Assembly: GCA_019186985.1 (NCBI GenBank)
Contig: JABARQ010000024.1
Span: 108,323-172,322 of the forward strand
Direction of reading: 5' to 3'
Length of the DNA: 64,000 bases
DNA from: Prosthecobacter sp.
GTDB lineage: Bacteria > Verrucomicrobiota > Verrucomicrobiia > Verrucomicrobiales > Verrucomicrobiaceae
Shown: one piece after another, positions 1-9,076 of the stretch
How the letters are laid out: the number at the start of each line of letters is the position of its first letter
How positions within the stretch are numbered: position 1 is the first letter of the stretch
Position numbers and translations under genes: made by a program
Notes under the pieces: generated by a model
What the model was told of the DNA's origin: nothing
Database searches by the model: none
What the model saw: only the letters and a program-made list of their open reading frames with translations

Positions 1-1
1 G

Positions 2-1372
2 GCGCTTGTCCGCCATCCCCAGCACCCGGCCAACAACACCCTCGACAAGGACAACACCAGCATTGGCTACGGCCGCACCCGCCTGCTGGAAACTCTCGTC
101 CGATGGGAGCTCTGGGATGAACTGCTGAAAGTCACTGACGGCCCGCTCTTTCCCGTGGTCAAGCAGCATGGTCATGAAGCCCGGCGCCTTCACGCACGCG
201 GCCTCGCCAGCTTTGCCAATGGCGACTCCGTCGCACTGGCCGGCAGCATCGCCAGCCTGGAAAAGGTCAGCGCCCAGGCAAAGGCCGCCACAAAAAAGAA
301 CGAGGTTAAAAAGGACGGCTCACCCAAGCAGCTGGCCAAAGCTGCCGACCCGGCAAAGGCCAAGGACAGTGTCGCCAAGGACAGCCCGGCCAAAAAGGAC
401 GCTCCCAAAGACGAAAGCCCGAAGTCGGTCCCTCCTGCGTCACCTGAAAACAAGCCTGAAGCCAAAAAGCCTGAGCCAGCGAAGCCTGACGCCATCACCC
501 GGCAGCTGGATGAACTGCGCGCGATTCACGCGGTGCTGACCCAGGCAAAAAACGCCGCCGATCTCATCAGCAAGGCCGAGGACCTGCCCAAGCCTCTGGC
601 CGCCAGCCTGTGGCTGAAGCTGGGTGACAAAAAGAAGGCCGAGGATCTGCTGAAAAACTACCCACAGGACCTCGCCGGACTCGCCGCCAAGGCTGAAATG
701 CAGCAGGCTCTGGGCAAGACCGACGACGCCAGGAAAACCTTCGAGGAGGTCCGCAAACTGGCCTTTGCCTTGCAGACGGACCTGCCGGTGAAAAAGCGTC
801 TGGACGCCCTCGCCGCCATCTTCGGGATCAAGGGGGAATGGCGCGCCGCCCCACCCAAGCGGACCGATGTTGGTGTGCGTCCGCCTTTGAAAGAACTTGG
901 CCCCCTTTACTGGTCACCGCCCAAGGCTCCGGACTGGCAGGCCCTGACCCTGGATGGCAGGGAGTTCAGCAGCCGCACGCTGGCCGGCAAACCGCATGTG
1001 CTGCTGTTTTATCTCGGTGCCGCCTGTACTCATTGCATGGAACAGGTGAACGCCTTTGCCAAGGCTGCCCCAGACTACGAAAAAGCAGGGATCTCCCTCT
1101 GCGCCATCACCCTGGAGCCCCTTTCTCTGGCCGGCCGTGTGGCCGAACAAATGACGACGAAAAAGCTGCCGCCCTTCCCCGTCCTGGCCGACCCTTCGCT
1201 CGAAGCCTTCAAGACCTTCCGGGCCTATGACGACTTCGAGGAGGAAGCCCTGCACGCCGCCGTCTTCATCGACGCCCTTGGCAGGCTGCGCTGGATCGAC
1301 ATCAGCTGGCAGCCCTTTACAGACACGGCTTTTCTGCTCACCGAGGCCCAACGTCTGATGAAGCTCGACTGA
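2..1372 (+). CDS. Redoxin-domain (thioredoxin-fold) protein, 5' end outside the window
   Basis: The frame is open from base 2 with no stop, so the start lies upstream. A GTG at 155 is only an internal valine codon. The 456 visible residues comprise an N-terminal segment of unknown type, a long linker rich in Lys, Ala and Pro (about 300-490), a helical TPR-like stretch (about 500-830), and a C-terminal AhpC/TSA-type thioredoxin fold from about 930. The redox motif is Cys-Thr-His-Cys (about 1024-1035), after a hydrophobic strand. Family knowledge suggests a thiol oxidoreductase or peroxiredoxin-like role, probably exported, but the signal region is not visible. The substrate is unknown. It converges with the NAD synthetase gene, 15 nt away. 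Confidence 0.75.
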   Translation, partial: ALVRHPQHPANNTLDKDNTSIGYGRTRLLETLVRWELWDELLKVTDGPLFPVVKQHGHEARRLHARGLASFANGDSVALAGSIASLEKVSAQAKAATKKNEVKKDGSPKQLAKAADPAKAKDSVAKDSPAKKDAPKDESPKSVPPASPENKPEAKKPEPAKPDAITRQLDELRAIHAVLTQAKNAADLISKAEDLPKPLAASLWLKLGDKKKAEDLLKNYPQDLAGLAAKAEMQQALGKTDDARKTFEEVRKLAFALQTDLPVKKRLDALAAIFGIKGEWRAAPPKRTDVGVRPPLKELGPLYWSPPKAPDWQALTLDGREFSSRTLAGKPHVLLFYLGAACTHCMEQVNAFAKAAPDYEKAGISLCAITLEPLSLAGRVAEQMTTKKLPPFPVLADPSLEAFKTFRAYDDFEEEALHAAVFIDALGRLRWIDISWQPFTDTAFLLTEAQRLMKLD

Positions 1373-1387
1373 CCTGCACCCGCCAGG

Positions 1388-3322
1388 CTATTCGAGCGCA
1401 CCGCCCCAGTCGCTGGGCATGCGCCAGTCGCCGCGCGGCGAAAGCGCCACGGACCCGACCTTCGGCCCGTCAGGCATTGAGGAACGCTTGAACTGGTTCT
1501 GCGCAAACCGCCGCAGGAAAACCGCGAGCCATTGCTCAATCACACCGACCTCATGTTTGCCAGCAAACGCAAGTCCTGCCAGGTAGCGGATCTTTTCCGC
1601 AGGGCATCCGTGACGTACAAAATGGAAAAGGAAGAAGTCGTGAAGCTCATAAGGACCGACGGTGTCCTCCGTCTTCTGCTCCATCTGTCCGTCGGCTCCA
1701 ACCGGCAGCAGTTCAGGTGAAATCGGCGTGTCGATGATGTCATGCAGCACCTCCCCGGCCTCCGCGGCATGTCGCTCCGTCGCCGCCCACCCGATCAGGT
1801 ACTTCACCAGCGTCTTAGGGACGCCGGCGTTGACGTGATACATGCTCATGTGATCGCCATTGAACGTGCACCAGCCCAGCGCCGCCTCGGAAAGGTCCCC
1901 CGTTCCGATGACCAGGCCGCCGGTCTGGTTGGCGACATCCATCAGCACCTGGGTCCGCTCACGGGCCTGGGCGTTCTCATAAGTGATGTCGTGCAGGCCT
2001 GGCGGGTGACCGATGTCCGCGAAATGCTGCTCCACCGCCGCCTTGATGCTGATTGTGCGCAGGGAAACGCCAAGGGCCTCGGCCAGCTTCTCCGCATTGC
2101 CCTTGGTGCGGGCCGTCGTGCCAAAGCCAGGCATGGTGACGATGACCGCCGCACTGCGAGGCATCCCGGCCAGCTTCAACGCCTCGATCAACACCAGCAG
2201 GGCAAGCGTGGAGTCCAGTCCACCCGAAAGCCCCAGCACTGCCGACCTGCTTCTCGTCTGCCGCAGCCGACGCGCCAGCCCTGTGGCCTGGATGGCAAAG
2301 ATTTCCTCGCACACAGCCCGGCGGTCCGCCCCGGCGCATGGCACAAAAGGCAGGGCGGGAAGCGGCCGCAGCAGCCCCTCCCCTCCCTTCAACTGGCCGC
2401 CCAGGGCGAAGCTCACCTTGCGGAAAACCGGCCTGGCCTCGTCATCCCGGAAGGCCGCGCTTTTCAATCGCTCATGCTGCAGGCGCTGAAGGTCCACATC
2501 CGCCACCGCCGTCTGAGTATCGAAGGAAAACCGCCGCGTCTCGGCCAGCAGCACGCCATTCTCCGCCACCAGTCCATGACCGGAATAAACCACGTCCGAG
2601 CTTGATTCACCAGCCCCGGCTCCGGCATAAACATAAGCCGCCAGGCAACGAGCGGACTGCTGCCCCACCAGCCCGCGTCGATACGGGGCCTTGCCCAGCA
2701 CTTCGTCGCTCGCCGAGGGGTTCGCCAGCACGGTCGCACCGGCCAGCGCCGCATGGCTGCTTGGCGGAATCACCGTCCACAGATCCTCGCAGATCTCCAC
2801 CCCCAGTACAAATCCAGGCAGGTCGGTGGCCCTGAAAAGCAGGTCCACCCCGATGGGAACACCGCCGGCCTCCGTCTCCGTCAAGGTCGCCGCGGGGGAA
2901 AACCAGCGCCGCTCGTAGAACTCGCCTGAATTGGGCAGGAAGCTCTTCGGCACATAACCAAGCACCCTCCCATCCGCCAGCACCGCAGCCACATTGTAGA
3001 GCCGGCTCTCCACGGCCAGCGGCAGCCCCACCACCACCAGGCAGCCAAGCCCGGCCGTGCTTTCCGCCAATTCCCCCAGCGCCTGCCTCGCCTTGTTCAG
3101 CAGGGCCGCATGATGAAAAAGGTCCGCACAGGAGTAGCCGGTCAGGCTCAGTTCCGGAAAGACGATTAAACGTGCTCCGGACATGGCCAGCGCGGTTGTT
3201 TCACGCTTCAAAACCACCAGGTTGGCGGCGACATCCCCAAGGACGAGTTCCGGTGACACCGCTGCCACACGCAAAAATCCGTGGCATTCTCGTAAGCAGG
3301 CTGGGAGTGGCTGGTCAGGCAT
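1388..3322 (-). CDS. nadE: Glutamine-dependent NAD+ synthetase
   Basis: It makes NAD+ from deamido-NAD+, ATP and glutamine, the last step of NAD biosynthesis in the cytosol. The 644 aa match the long two-domain form. The N-terminal nitrilase-type glutaminase has its Glu in FPELSLTGYS, its Lys in YVPKSFLPNSGEFYE, and its nucleophile Cys in GVEICEDLW. The C-terminal ATP-pyrophosphatase synthetase has the P-loop LSGGLDST. The ATG at 3322 (MPDQPLP) is preferred to a GTG 18 nt upstream, because the glutaminase fold begins soon after it. It is divergent from the gene at 3460. The product is confident; the start is less so. Confidence 0.95.
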   Translation of the reverse strand: MPDQPLPACLRECHGFLRVAAVSPELVLGDVAANLVVLKRETTALAMSGARLIVFPELSLTGYSCADLFHHAALLNKARQALGELAESTAGLGCLVVVGLPLAVESRLYNVAAVLADGRVLGYVPKSFLPNSGEFYERRWFSPAATLTETEAGGVPIGVDLLFRATDLPGFVLGVEICEDLWTVIPPSSHAALAGATVLANPSASDEVLGKAPYRRGLVGQQSARCLAAYVYAGAGAGESSSDVVYSGHGLVAENGVLLAETRRFSFDTQTAVADVDLQRLQHERLKSAAFRDDEARPVFRKVSFALGGQLKGGEGLLRPLPALPFVPCAGADRRAVCEEIFAIQATGLARRLRQTRSRSAVLGLSGGLDSTLALLVLIEALKLAGMPRSAAVIVTMPGFGTTARTKGNAEKLAEALGVSLRTISIKAAVEQHFADIGHPPGLHDITYENAQARERTQVLMDVANQTGGLVIGTGDLSEAALGWCTFNGDHMSMYHVNAGVPKTLVKYLIGWAATERHAAEAGEVLHDIIDTPISPELLPVGADGQMEQKTEDTVGPYELHDFFLFHFVRHGCPAEKIRYLAGLAFAGKHEVGVIEQWLAVFLRRFAQNQFKRSSMPDGPKVGSVALSPRGDWRMPSDWGGALE

Positions 3323-3415
3323 GAATGTTGAAAATAGCACGGTTGCCAGGATTCAAAAGACCGCTTTCTGCCCCGCATGCCACCTGTAAGTTCTTTGCCT
3401 GGACAGGATAAAGCC

Positions 3416-3443
3416 TTGCAGCCAGGTTTATAATTATTATAAT
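3416..3443 (+). promoter_or_regulatory. Sigma-70-like promoter for the transglutaminase-like gene
   Basis: TTGCAG and TATAAT are separated by 16 nt, in an AT-rich stretch that stands out from the GC-rich surroundings. The -10 box ends 16 nt before the ATG at 3460. A second TATAAT sits at 3429-3434. This is sequence match only. Confidence 0.5.
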
Positions 3444-3459
3444 TTAACTCTCTTTCACC

Positions 3460-4845
3460 ATGTTAAAGCGCCTCATCCTATGGTCCCTCTTCGCCGGGCT
3501 CACCCTGGCAGGTGGACTGGTGGCGCATCAAAAGGGGGTCTGGCACACCGCTTCCCTGATCCTGTCCGAACGTCTCAGCGGCGAAAGCCGAAGCTATTCA
3601 GCAATGAGCTTCCGGGTCGATCTGGTCGACCGGCTGAATTACGCGCGCATCGCCGCGAAAATGCCCGACCTGAAGGTGGATCCCGACCTGGACGAATGGA
3701 TGGCCACCAACTTCCCCACGCTGGCCCTGGACGACATGGATGCGGTGACCCGCAAAATCCAGGAGGCGCTGCCACGCTATTATCACCTTTCCATCTGCAC
3801 CGCCAGCGGCCCCACCCTGAAGTCGCTGCTCGCTGAATTCCAGGAGTTTGCCTCCAAGACAGGCCCCGGCATGACCCACCTGGGTTTTGCCATTCGCGAA
3901 ACCATGGGCGGCCTCAGCCAGCAGGCTCTCGTCGTTGTGGGCCAGCGCCTGCTTGATTTCAGCCCCGAGATCCTGAGCGAATCTCGGCAGGAGGCTTATT
4001 TCAGCCGCTGCCTGCACTGCAAGCATCCCCACATCGTCCGGGTTTCGCTCAACCAGCACAGCCTCGGCCTCGAATGCCCGCAGTGCCGGCGCACCTATGC
4101 CGTCGTCGCCGCCGATCAGAAGAAGAAGTTCCGTTATGTGAACGAGTTCCTCACCGGCTATGCACCTCCTGCCGTCTTTTCCAAGGACATCGCCCGCATC
4201 AACGAACTCTTCACCATCTGCGGCGCCGTTCATGGCAACTGCATCTACACCCGCGATCCAGGCCAGCGAAAGGAGGCCACGGACGCCTGGCAGACCAGCC
4301 TGGAGACCCAGCAGATCGGCCAGGGTGACTGCGAAGACTCGGCCATCTACCTCTGCGACTGGCTGCTGACCCGCGGCTTCCAGGCTCGGGTGGCGCTGGG
4401 GCGCTATGGCGATCTCGGGGGCCATGCCTGGGTCGTCGTCCGGATGAACAATGTCGAGTACCTGCTCGAATCCACCGAATCCACGCCGGACATCAACGAC
4501 CCCCCAATCGCCAGCAAGGCAGGCAGCCGCTATGTGCCCGAGGTCATGTTCGACCGCTTCGCCCTCTATGTCCGCTCAACGCCAGGCCAGAGCTGGCGCA
4601 GCGAAGCCGACAGCTACTTCTCCAACAAGACCTGGACGCGCATCGAGCCTCGTGAACTCAATCCCGCCAGCGAACCGCTGACACGCAAGAGCACGGCGGA
4701 GTCTGCCCCGATCCCTCCCGAAAAACTGGCACGCACCTCGGCCCCCAATCCGGCTGCCGCCCCGTTCATGGAACTGGAGGAAATTCCCCGCGACGCCGCC
4801 GTCTGGCGCATGCCACTGCCCGCCCAGGGCAAGAAGGGCAAATAA
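3460..4845 (+). CDS. Exported/anchored transglutaminase-like cysteine protein with CAP-like region and zinc ribbon
   Basis: The 461-aa product starts with a signal peptide or N-terminal membrane anchor (residues 1-22). Residues about 50-170 contain a pattern reminiscent of a CAP/SCP domain (LNYARIAAKMPDLKVDP). Residues about 185-215 form a zinc-ribbon-like pair of knuckles, CLHC and CPQC. From about 280 there is a transglutaminase-like core: Cys in GQGDCEDSAIYLCDW, His in GGHAWVVV, and an acidic residue in YLLESTE. The tail is Pro/Ala rich. Transglutaminase-like folds include proteases and cross-linkers, so the reaction cannot be stated. No partner gene is evident; the next gene starts 90 nt downstream. 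The CAP-like call is weak and the papain-like core is firm. Confidence 0.7.
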   Translation: MLKRLILWSLFAGLTLAGGLVAHQKGVWHTASLILSERLSGESRSYSAMSFRVDLVDRLNYARIAAKMPDLKVDPDLDEWMATNFPTLALDDMDAVTRKIQEALPRYYHLSICTASGPTLKSLLAEFQEFASKTGPGMTHLGFAIRETMGGLSQQALVVVGQRLLDFSPEILSESRQEAYFSRCLHCKHPHIVRVSLNQHSLGLECPQCRRTYAVVAADQKKKFRYVNEFLTGYAPPAVFSKDIARINELFTICGAVHGNCIYTRDPGQRKEATDAWQTSLETQQIGQGDCEDSAIYLCDWLLTRGFQARVALGRYGDLGGHAWVVVRMNNVEYLLESTESTPDINDPPIASKAGSRYVPEVMFDRFALYVRSTPGQSWRSEADSYFSNKTWTRIEPRELNPASEPLTRKSTAESAPIPPEKLARTSAPNPAAAPFMELEEIPRDAAVWRMPLPAQGKKGK

Positions 4846-4935
4846 GAACCGACGGAGAGTTCATGCCACCGGCAGGCGTTTGATCGCTCGTCCGGTTTTC
4901 ACCCCTCGACGGGGATGCCTGACGAACTTTGTGAC

Positions 4936-7900
4936 ATGAACCGCCTCCGCCGCCTCCGCCGCCTCCTCCTTCTGCCCCTCCTCGGCATCCCCCTGTCCTC
5001 CACAGCCCAGCTCCCGCTGGAAATCAAGCCGGGCACCCGTGTCGCCCTCATCGGCAACTCGCTCTTCGACCGCATGCGCGACGACGGCCAGTTCGAGGCA
5101 CTGCTGCACCAGCGTTTCGCCCGGGAGAAGCTGATCGTCCGCAACCTCTCCTGGTCCGCCGATGAAGTGGCCCTCCGCCCCCGTCCCGACGGCTTTGGCG
5201 ATCTCAACCAGCACCTCGCCGAGCACAGGGCCGACATCATCCTCGCCGCCTTCGGCTTCAACGAAAGCTTCAAGGGAGAAAAGGGCCTCGGCGAGTTCGC
5301 CACCCTGCTCAAATCCTTCCTCATCGAGCTGAAAAGCCACCGTTACAACGGCACCTCCGAACCGGAAATCGTCCTCGTCAGCCCCACCGCCGCCGAAAAG
5401 CCCCACGAGCACCTCAACGCCCAGATCAAGCTCTACACCGACGCGATGAAAAAGGTCGCCGCAGCCGAAGGCGTGGCATTCGCGGATGTGTTCGACATTC
5501 CGGCTTCCGAATTCCGCGCTCCGCATTCCATCAACGGCGTTCACCTCAACCAGGAAGGCTACCGCGTCTTCTCCGAACGCCTCTACAACCAGCTCACTCA
5601 GGAAACCCCGCCGAAGGTCAACGAAGCCGTCCGTGCCGCGGTCGTCGACAAGGAGGACAAGTTCTTCCAGTACTACCGCCCGCTGAACTACTATTACATC
5701 AAGGGCGGCCGTGCCGAACCCTATGGAGTTGTCAACTTCCCCGGCGAACTCGCCAAGCTCCTCAGAATGGTCGAGGCCCGTGACAGCCTGATCCATTCCC
5801 TCGCATCCGCAGATGGCGCAGATGACTCAGATTCTGACAAGCAAGCTTCGAAGAACGATGCCGCCCCATCCGGAAAGCCCTCTTCAGCAGACCTCCCGGC
5901 CAGCCCCGGCATCCAGTCATCGGCGTCATCTGTGAAATCTGCGGATGAGACCCCTCTTCCGGTGATCACCGGAGACCGCCCCATCAACGAATGGCTCTCT
6001 CCCTCTGCTGAACTCGCCGCCTTCAAAATCGACCCGCGCTTCGAAGTCAGCCTCTTCGCCTCCGAAGAAGACTTCCCGGAGCTCTTCGTGAAGCCCATCG
6101 CCATTCGTTTCGATGGCCAGGGCCGCCTGTGGGTCAGCACAAGCACCACCTACCCGCAAATCATGCCCGGCGAGGCCCCGCAGGATCGCATCCTCATCCT
6201 CGAAGACACGAATGGCGATCACCGCGCCGACAAATGCAGCGTCTGGGCCGACAAGCTCGCCATCCCGCTCAGCTTCGAGTTCGGCAACGGCGGCGTCTTC
6301 GTCTCCGACCAGCCGCATCTGACCTTCCTCAAAGACACCGATGGCGACGGCAAGGCTGACCACCGAGAGAAGCTGCTCACCGGCTTCGGCACCGAGGACA
6401 GCCACCACGCGCTGCACGACTTCGCCTGGAGCCCCGAGGGCGATCTCATCTTCCGCGAGAGCATCTTCCATCACAGCCAGGTCGAGACGCCCTACGGCCC
6501 CGTCCGCGCCCGCGAGAGCAGCTTCTTCCGCTACACGCCCGCCACCGGACGCCTGCTCGCCTTTGGCAGCTACCTGAGCACGAACCCCTGGGGCATCACC
6601 TTTGACGACTGGGGCTTCCACGTCGGCAGCCATCCCGTCTTCGCCAGCGCCGTGCACTCGCTGAATGCGCCCTACCCCGACATCCACATCCCCGCCGGCA
6701 ACTACTTCCCCGCCTACAGCGGCACCTGCGGCCAGGAATTCCTCACCAGCAGCCACTGGCCGAAGGACTTGCGCGACAAAAAACACTTCATGCGCGTGCG
6801 TTACAAACCCACCAACGAAGTCGAGCTGCACGAGTGGGTGGAGCACGACACGCACTTCGAGGAAAAGAAAGTCGGCATCGTCTTCCAGAGCACGAACCTG
6901 AGCTTCATCCCCGTGGACATCCAGCAAGGCCCCGACGGCGCGATGTATGTGGCCGACTGGTACAATCCCGTCAAAGGCCACATGCAATACTCCCTGCGCG
7001 ACACCCGCCGCGATAAAAAAAGCGGCCGCATCTGGCGCATCACCGCGAAGGATCAAAAACTCGAAACAGCACCGAAGATCGCCGGCGCGAGCATCCCCGA
7101 GCTGCTGGATCTGCTAAAGAGCGAGAACTACCGGACGAGGTATCGGGCGAAGGTGGAATTGAGACAGCAGGATGCAGAATTGGTCAAAAACGCGAGTGGC
7201 ATAAGCTCTGGCGTCGCCTTTCCAACTAACAGTAGTCTTTCAGAATGGATTTGGCTCAGAGAATGGCTTTCAAAGCAGAGCTTTGATGGTCAGCCTAATC
7301 CTAAAATGCTCCAAACTGAGTCGAGGATGTCATTTCACCATCTAGCTCGTCGCATCATGAGTGAGCCAGATCGCTTCGATCAAAATACCCGTGCCGTTGC
7401 AGCACGAAGTCTTCGCAGCCTCGCTCTTTATCCTTGGAACCCTATTTTAGGCCAGAATCCACTTATTGACGCCGCCAACGACCCCAGCGGCCTCGTCCGC
7501 CTCGAAGCGGCCATCGCGGCGAGTTACATCGGCACGCCTGAGGCCTTGGAGGCCGCGCTCGACCTGCTGAAGCACCCGATGGACAGCTACCTCACCTACG
7601 CGCTGCGGACCTCGCTCGACAGCCACACGCTGCAGCCGCTTTGGAAGGGCAATGCCGCCTTCATGCAGAAGCACCCGGAGCTCGCCAAATTCCTCGAAGA
7701 CAGCGAGCCGAAGAAACCCGCTCAGATGGCGAAGAAGCAGAAGGCCGAGCCGCCGAACCCCTTTGATGCACAGCCCGGCCTGCAGACCATCACCATCAAG
7801 ACCATCCCCGAGCGACTGCTCTACGACGTGCGAGAGTTCAAGGTGAAGGCCGGCCAGCCGGTGAAGCTCATCTTTGAAAATCCCGACGTCACACCGCACA

Positions 7901-8154
7901 ACCTCCTCATCGTCCAGCCTGGCGCGGCGGACGAAGTCGGCATGGCTGGCAATGAGATGGCCAAAACCACCGACGGCTTCGCCAAGGGCTTCATCCCCGA
8001 CAGTCCGAAGATCCTGCACAAGACGAAGCTGCTGCCCCAGAACGAACGCGAGATCCTCCGTTTCAAGGCGCCGGAGAAACCCGGCGTCTACCCCTACATC
8101 TGCACCTTCCCAGGCCACTGGCTGGTCATGAAGGGCGAGATGATCGTGCAGTGA
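4936..8154 (+). CDS. Mosaic exported protein: SGNH hydrolase + PVC-type propeller dehydrogenase + HEAT + cupredoxin
   Basis: The ATG at 4936 gives a typical signal peptide (MNRLRRLRRLLLLPLLG), so it is preferred to an ATG 21 nt upstream. The product has 1072 aa. Residues about 30-240 are an SGNH/GDSL-like domain (IGNSLF block; C-terminal GVHLNQEGY). Residues about 290-338 are a Ser/Ala/Asp-rich linker encoded by an inverted-repeat element. Residues about 355-710 are the PVC-type membrane-bound dehydrogenase beta-propeller (DTDGDGKADHRE, ADWYNPVKGHMQ). Residues about 715-915 are HEAT-like, and about 940-1072 are a plastocyanin/azurin-like cupredoxin with copper ligands in TPHN and YICTFPGHW plus a Met. 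Relatives often end in cytochrome c, but no CxxCH is seen here. A role in periplasmic electron transfer linked to sugar or ester degradation is inference. Confidence 0.85.
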   Translation: MNRLRRLRRLLLLPLLGIPLSSTAQLPLEIKPGTRVALIGNSLFDRMRDDGQFEALLHQRFAREKLIVRNLSWSADEVALRPRPDGFGDLNQHLAEHRADIILAAFGFNESFKGEKGLGEFATLLKSFLIELKSHRYNGTSEPEIVLVSPTAAEKPHEHLNAQIKLYTDAMKKVAAAEGVAFADVFDIPASEFRAPHSINGVHLNQEGYRVFSERLYNQLTQETPPKVNEAVRAAVVDKEDKFFQYYRPLNYYYIKGGRAEPYGVVNFPGELAKLLRMVEARDSLIHSLASADGADDSDSDKQASKNDAAPSGKPSSADLPASPGIQSSASSVKSADETPLPVITGDRPINEWLSPSAELAAFKIDPRFEVSLFASEEDFPELFVKPIAIRFDGQGRLWVSTSTTYPQIMPGEAPQDRILILEDTNGDHRADKCSVWADKLAIPLSFEFGNGGVFVSDQPHLTFLKDTDGDGKADHREKLLTGFGTEDSHHALHDFAWSPEGDLIFRESIFHHSQVETPYGPVRARESSFFRYTPATGRLLAFGSYLSTNPWGITFDDWGFHVGSHPVFASAVHSLNAPYPDIHIPAGNYFPAYSGTCGQEFLTSSHWPKDLRDKKHFMRVRYKPTNEVELHEWVEHDTHFEEKKVGIVFQSTNLSFIPVDIQQGPDGAMYVADWYNPVKGHMQYSLRDTRRDKKSGRIWRITAKDQKLETAPKIAGASIPELLDLLKSENYRTRYRAKVELRQQDAELVKNASGISSGVAFPTNSSLSEWIWLREWLSKQSFDGQPNPKMLQTESRMSFHHLARRIMSEPDRFDQNTRAVAARSLRSLALYPWNPILGQNPLIDAANDPSGLVRLEAAIAASYIGTPEALEAALDLLKHPMDSYLTYALRTSLDSHTLQPLWKGNAAFMQKHPELAKFLEDSEPKKPAQMAKKQKAEPPNPFDAQPGLQTITIKTIPERLLYDVREFKVKAGQPVKLIFENPDVTPHNLLIVQPGAADEVGMAGNEMAKTTDGFAKGFIPDSPKILHKTKLLPQNEREILRFKAPEKPGVYPYICTFPGHWLVMKGEMIVQ
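5804..5947. repeat. Imperfect inverted repeat (MITE/REP-like) inside the coding region
   Basis: Left arm 5804-5832 and right arm 5919-5947 match at 24 of 29 positions when one is reverse-complemented. Both begin CATCCGCAGAT and share CAGATGAC. The element lies in frame in the linker between the SGNH and propeller domains, encoding a Ser/Asp/Ala-rich stretch with no stop. It resembles short palindromic repeats dispersed in environmental genomes, but mobility is inferred. I saw no second copy in this window. Confidence 0.6.
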
Positions 8155-8166
8155 AAGCCGGCCGCG

Positions 8167-8865
8167 CTACTTTTTCAAGCCTCCGCCAAACACCCGCCTT
8201 CTCGCCTTCATGAAAGCACGCCGTGCTGAGCGAGGCTGCTCACGCAGGTAGGCGCGCCAGAATGTCGCGAGCACGCCAGGCCTTGGCCTAACCTCAAATC
8301 GCGCAAAGTTTCGGTGCAGCGCCCTCAGGTCACGCAGGATCCGGCCGGGCCGTGGCAGCAGCTGAACGCGGATGCCCTCCATGTCGATGAACCAAAGGCG
8401 ACCCCGGCCATCCTCAAGCAGGTTCTCGCAGCGCAGGTCCCGGTGACGCAGCCCGCAGGCATGCAGGCGCCCGATCATGCGTCCAAGCGTCCGGGCATGA
8501 CCCTCATCGCCGCCCGCTTCAAAGAAAGGCCGGTAGGTGCCCGCATTGCAGACACGCTCCATGACCAGGTAGCTCGGCCGCACCGGGCCGCGCCAGGGCG
8601 CATAAGCCGCCGCCAGCGCCCTTGCAACAGGCAGGCCTGCCTCCTCAAGCAGCCTGGCCTTGCGGAACGCAAAGATCGCCTTGGAGGGCCGGAAAAGGTC
8701 CAGCAGGGCATCCGAGGGCTTGCGGGCGTTGTAGCGCTTCACGACAAGACGGTCATGATAGGCAAAGTCCGACTTGTTGCGGAACAGGCCCTGACGGCGG
8801 CTTCGGATGCCTTTCTCAGGATCAGCCAGGATGGCATCCAATTCCGGATAATCCGACGCAGCCAT
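8167..8865 (-). CDS. Kdo/WaaP-family lipopolysaccharide kinase-like protein
   Basis: The product has the protein-kinase fold of the Kdo kinase/InaA family, which phosphorylates lipid A-core sugars at the inner face of the inner membrane. The visible motifs are a Lys-containing strand (DRLVVKRYN), the catalytic loop GLRHRDLRCENLL (HxD with downstream Asn) and the metal-binding WFIDMEG. The ATG at 8865 gives 232 aa, which matches the family. The frame is open further upstream to 8991, but that extension has no recognisable domain. It is convergent with the cupredoxin fusion gene. The exact substrate is unknown. Confidence 0.75.
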   Translation of the reverse strand: MAASDYPELDAILADPEKGIRSRRQGLFRNKSDFAYHDRLVVKRYNARKPSDALLDLFRPSKAIFAFRKARLLEEAGLPVARALAAAYAPWRGPVRPSYLVMERVCNAGTYRPFFEAGGDEGHARTLGRMIGRLHACGLRHRDLRCENLLEDGRGRLWFIDMEGIRVQLLPRPGRILRDLRALHRNFARFEVRPRPGVLATFWRAYLREQPRSARRAFMKARRRVFGGGLKK

Positions 8866-9076
8866 CGCATGAACGGTCCAGCACGTTCCACCTGCCCGAA
8901 CCCGCCTTGAAGTCAGTCCCAGGCCGGTGCAGAGCCGGAGGCAGTAGGAAATCACTCGTGAGCGAGCCTGGGTCAGCATCATTTCCGCCATAAATGATCA
9001 GGACACGCTAAACAACCCTTTCTTCAACACCGAATGTTTTCTGCTCGTCAGAAAGGGGCGCCTCCATCATACTCCC

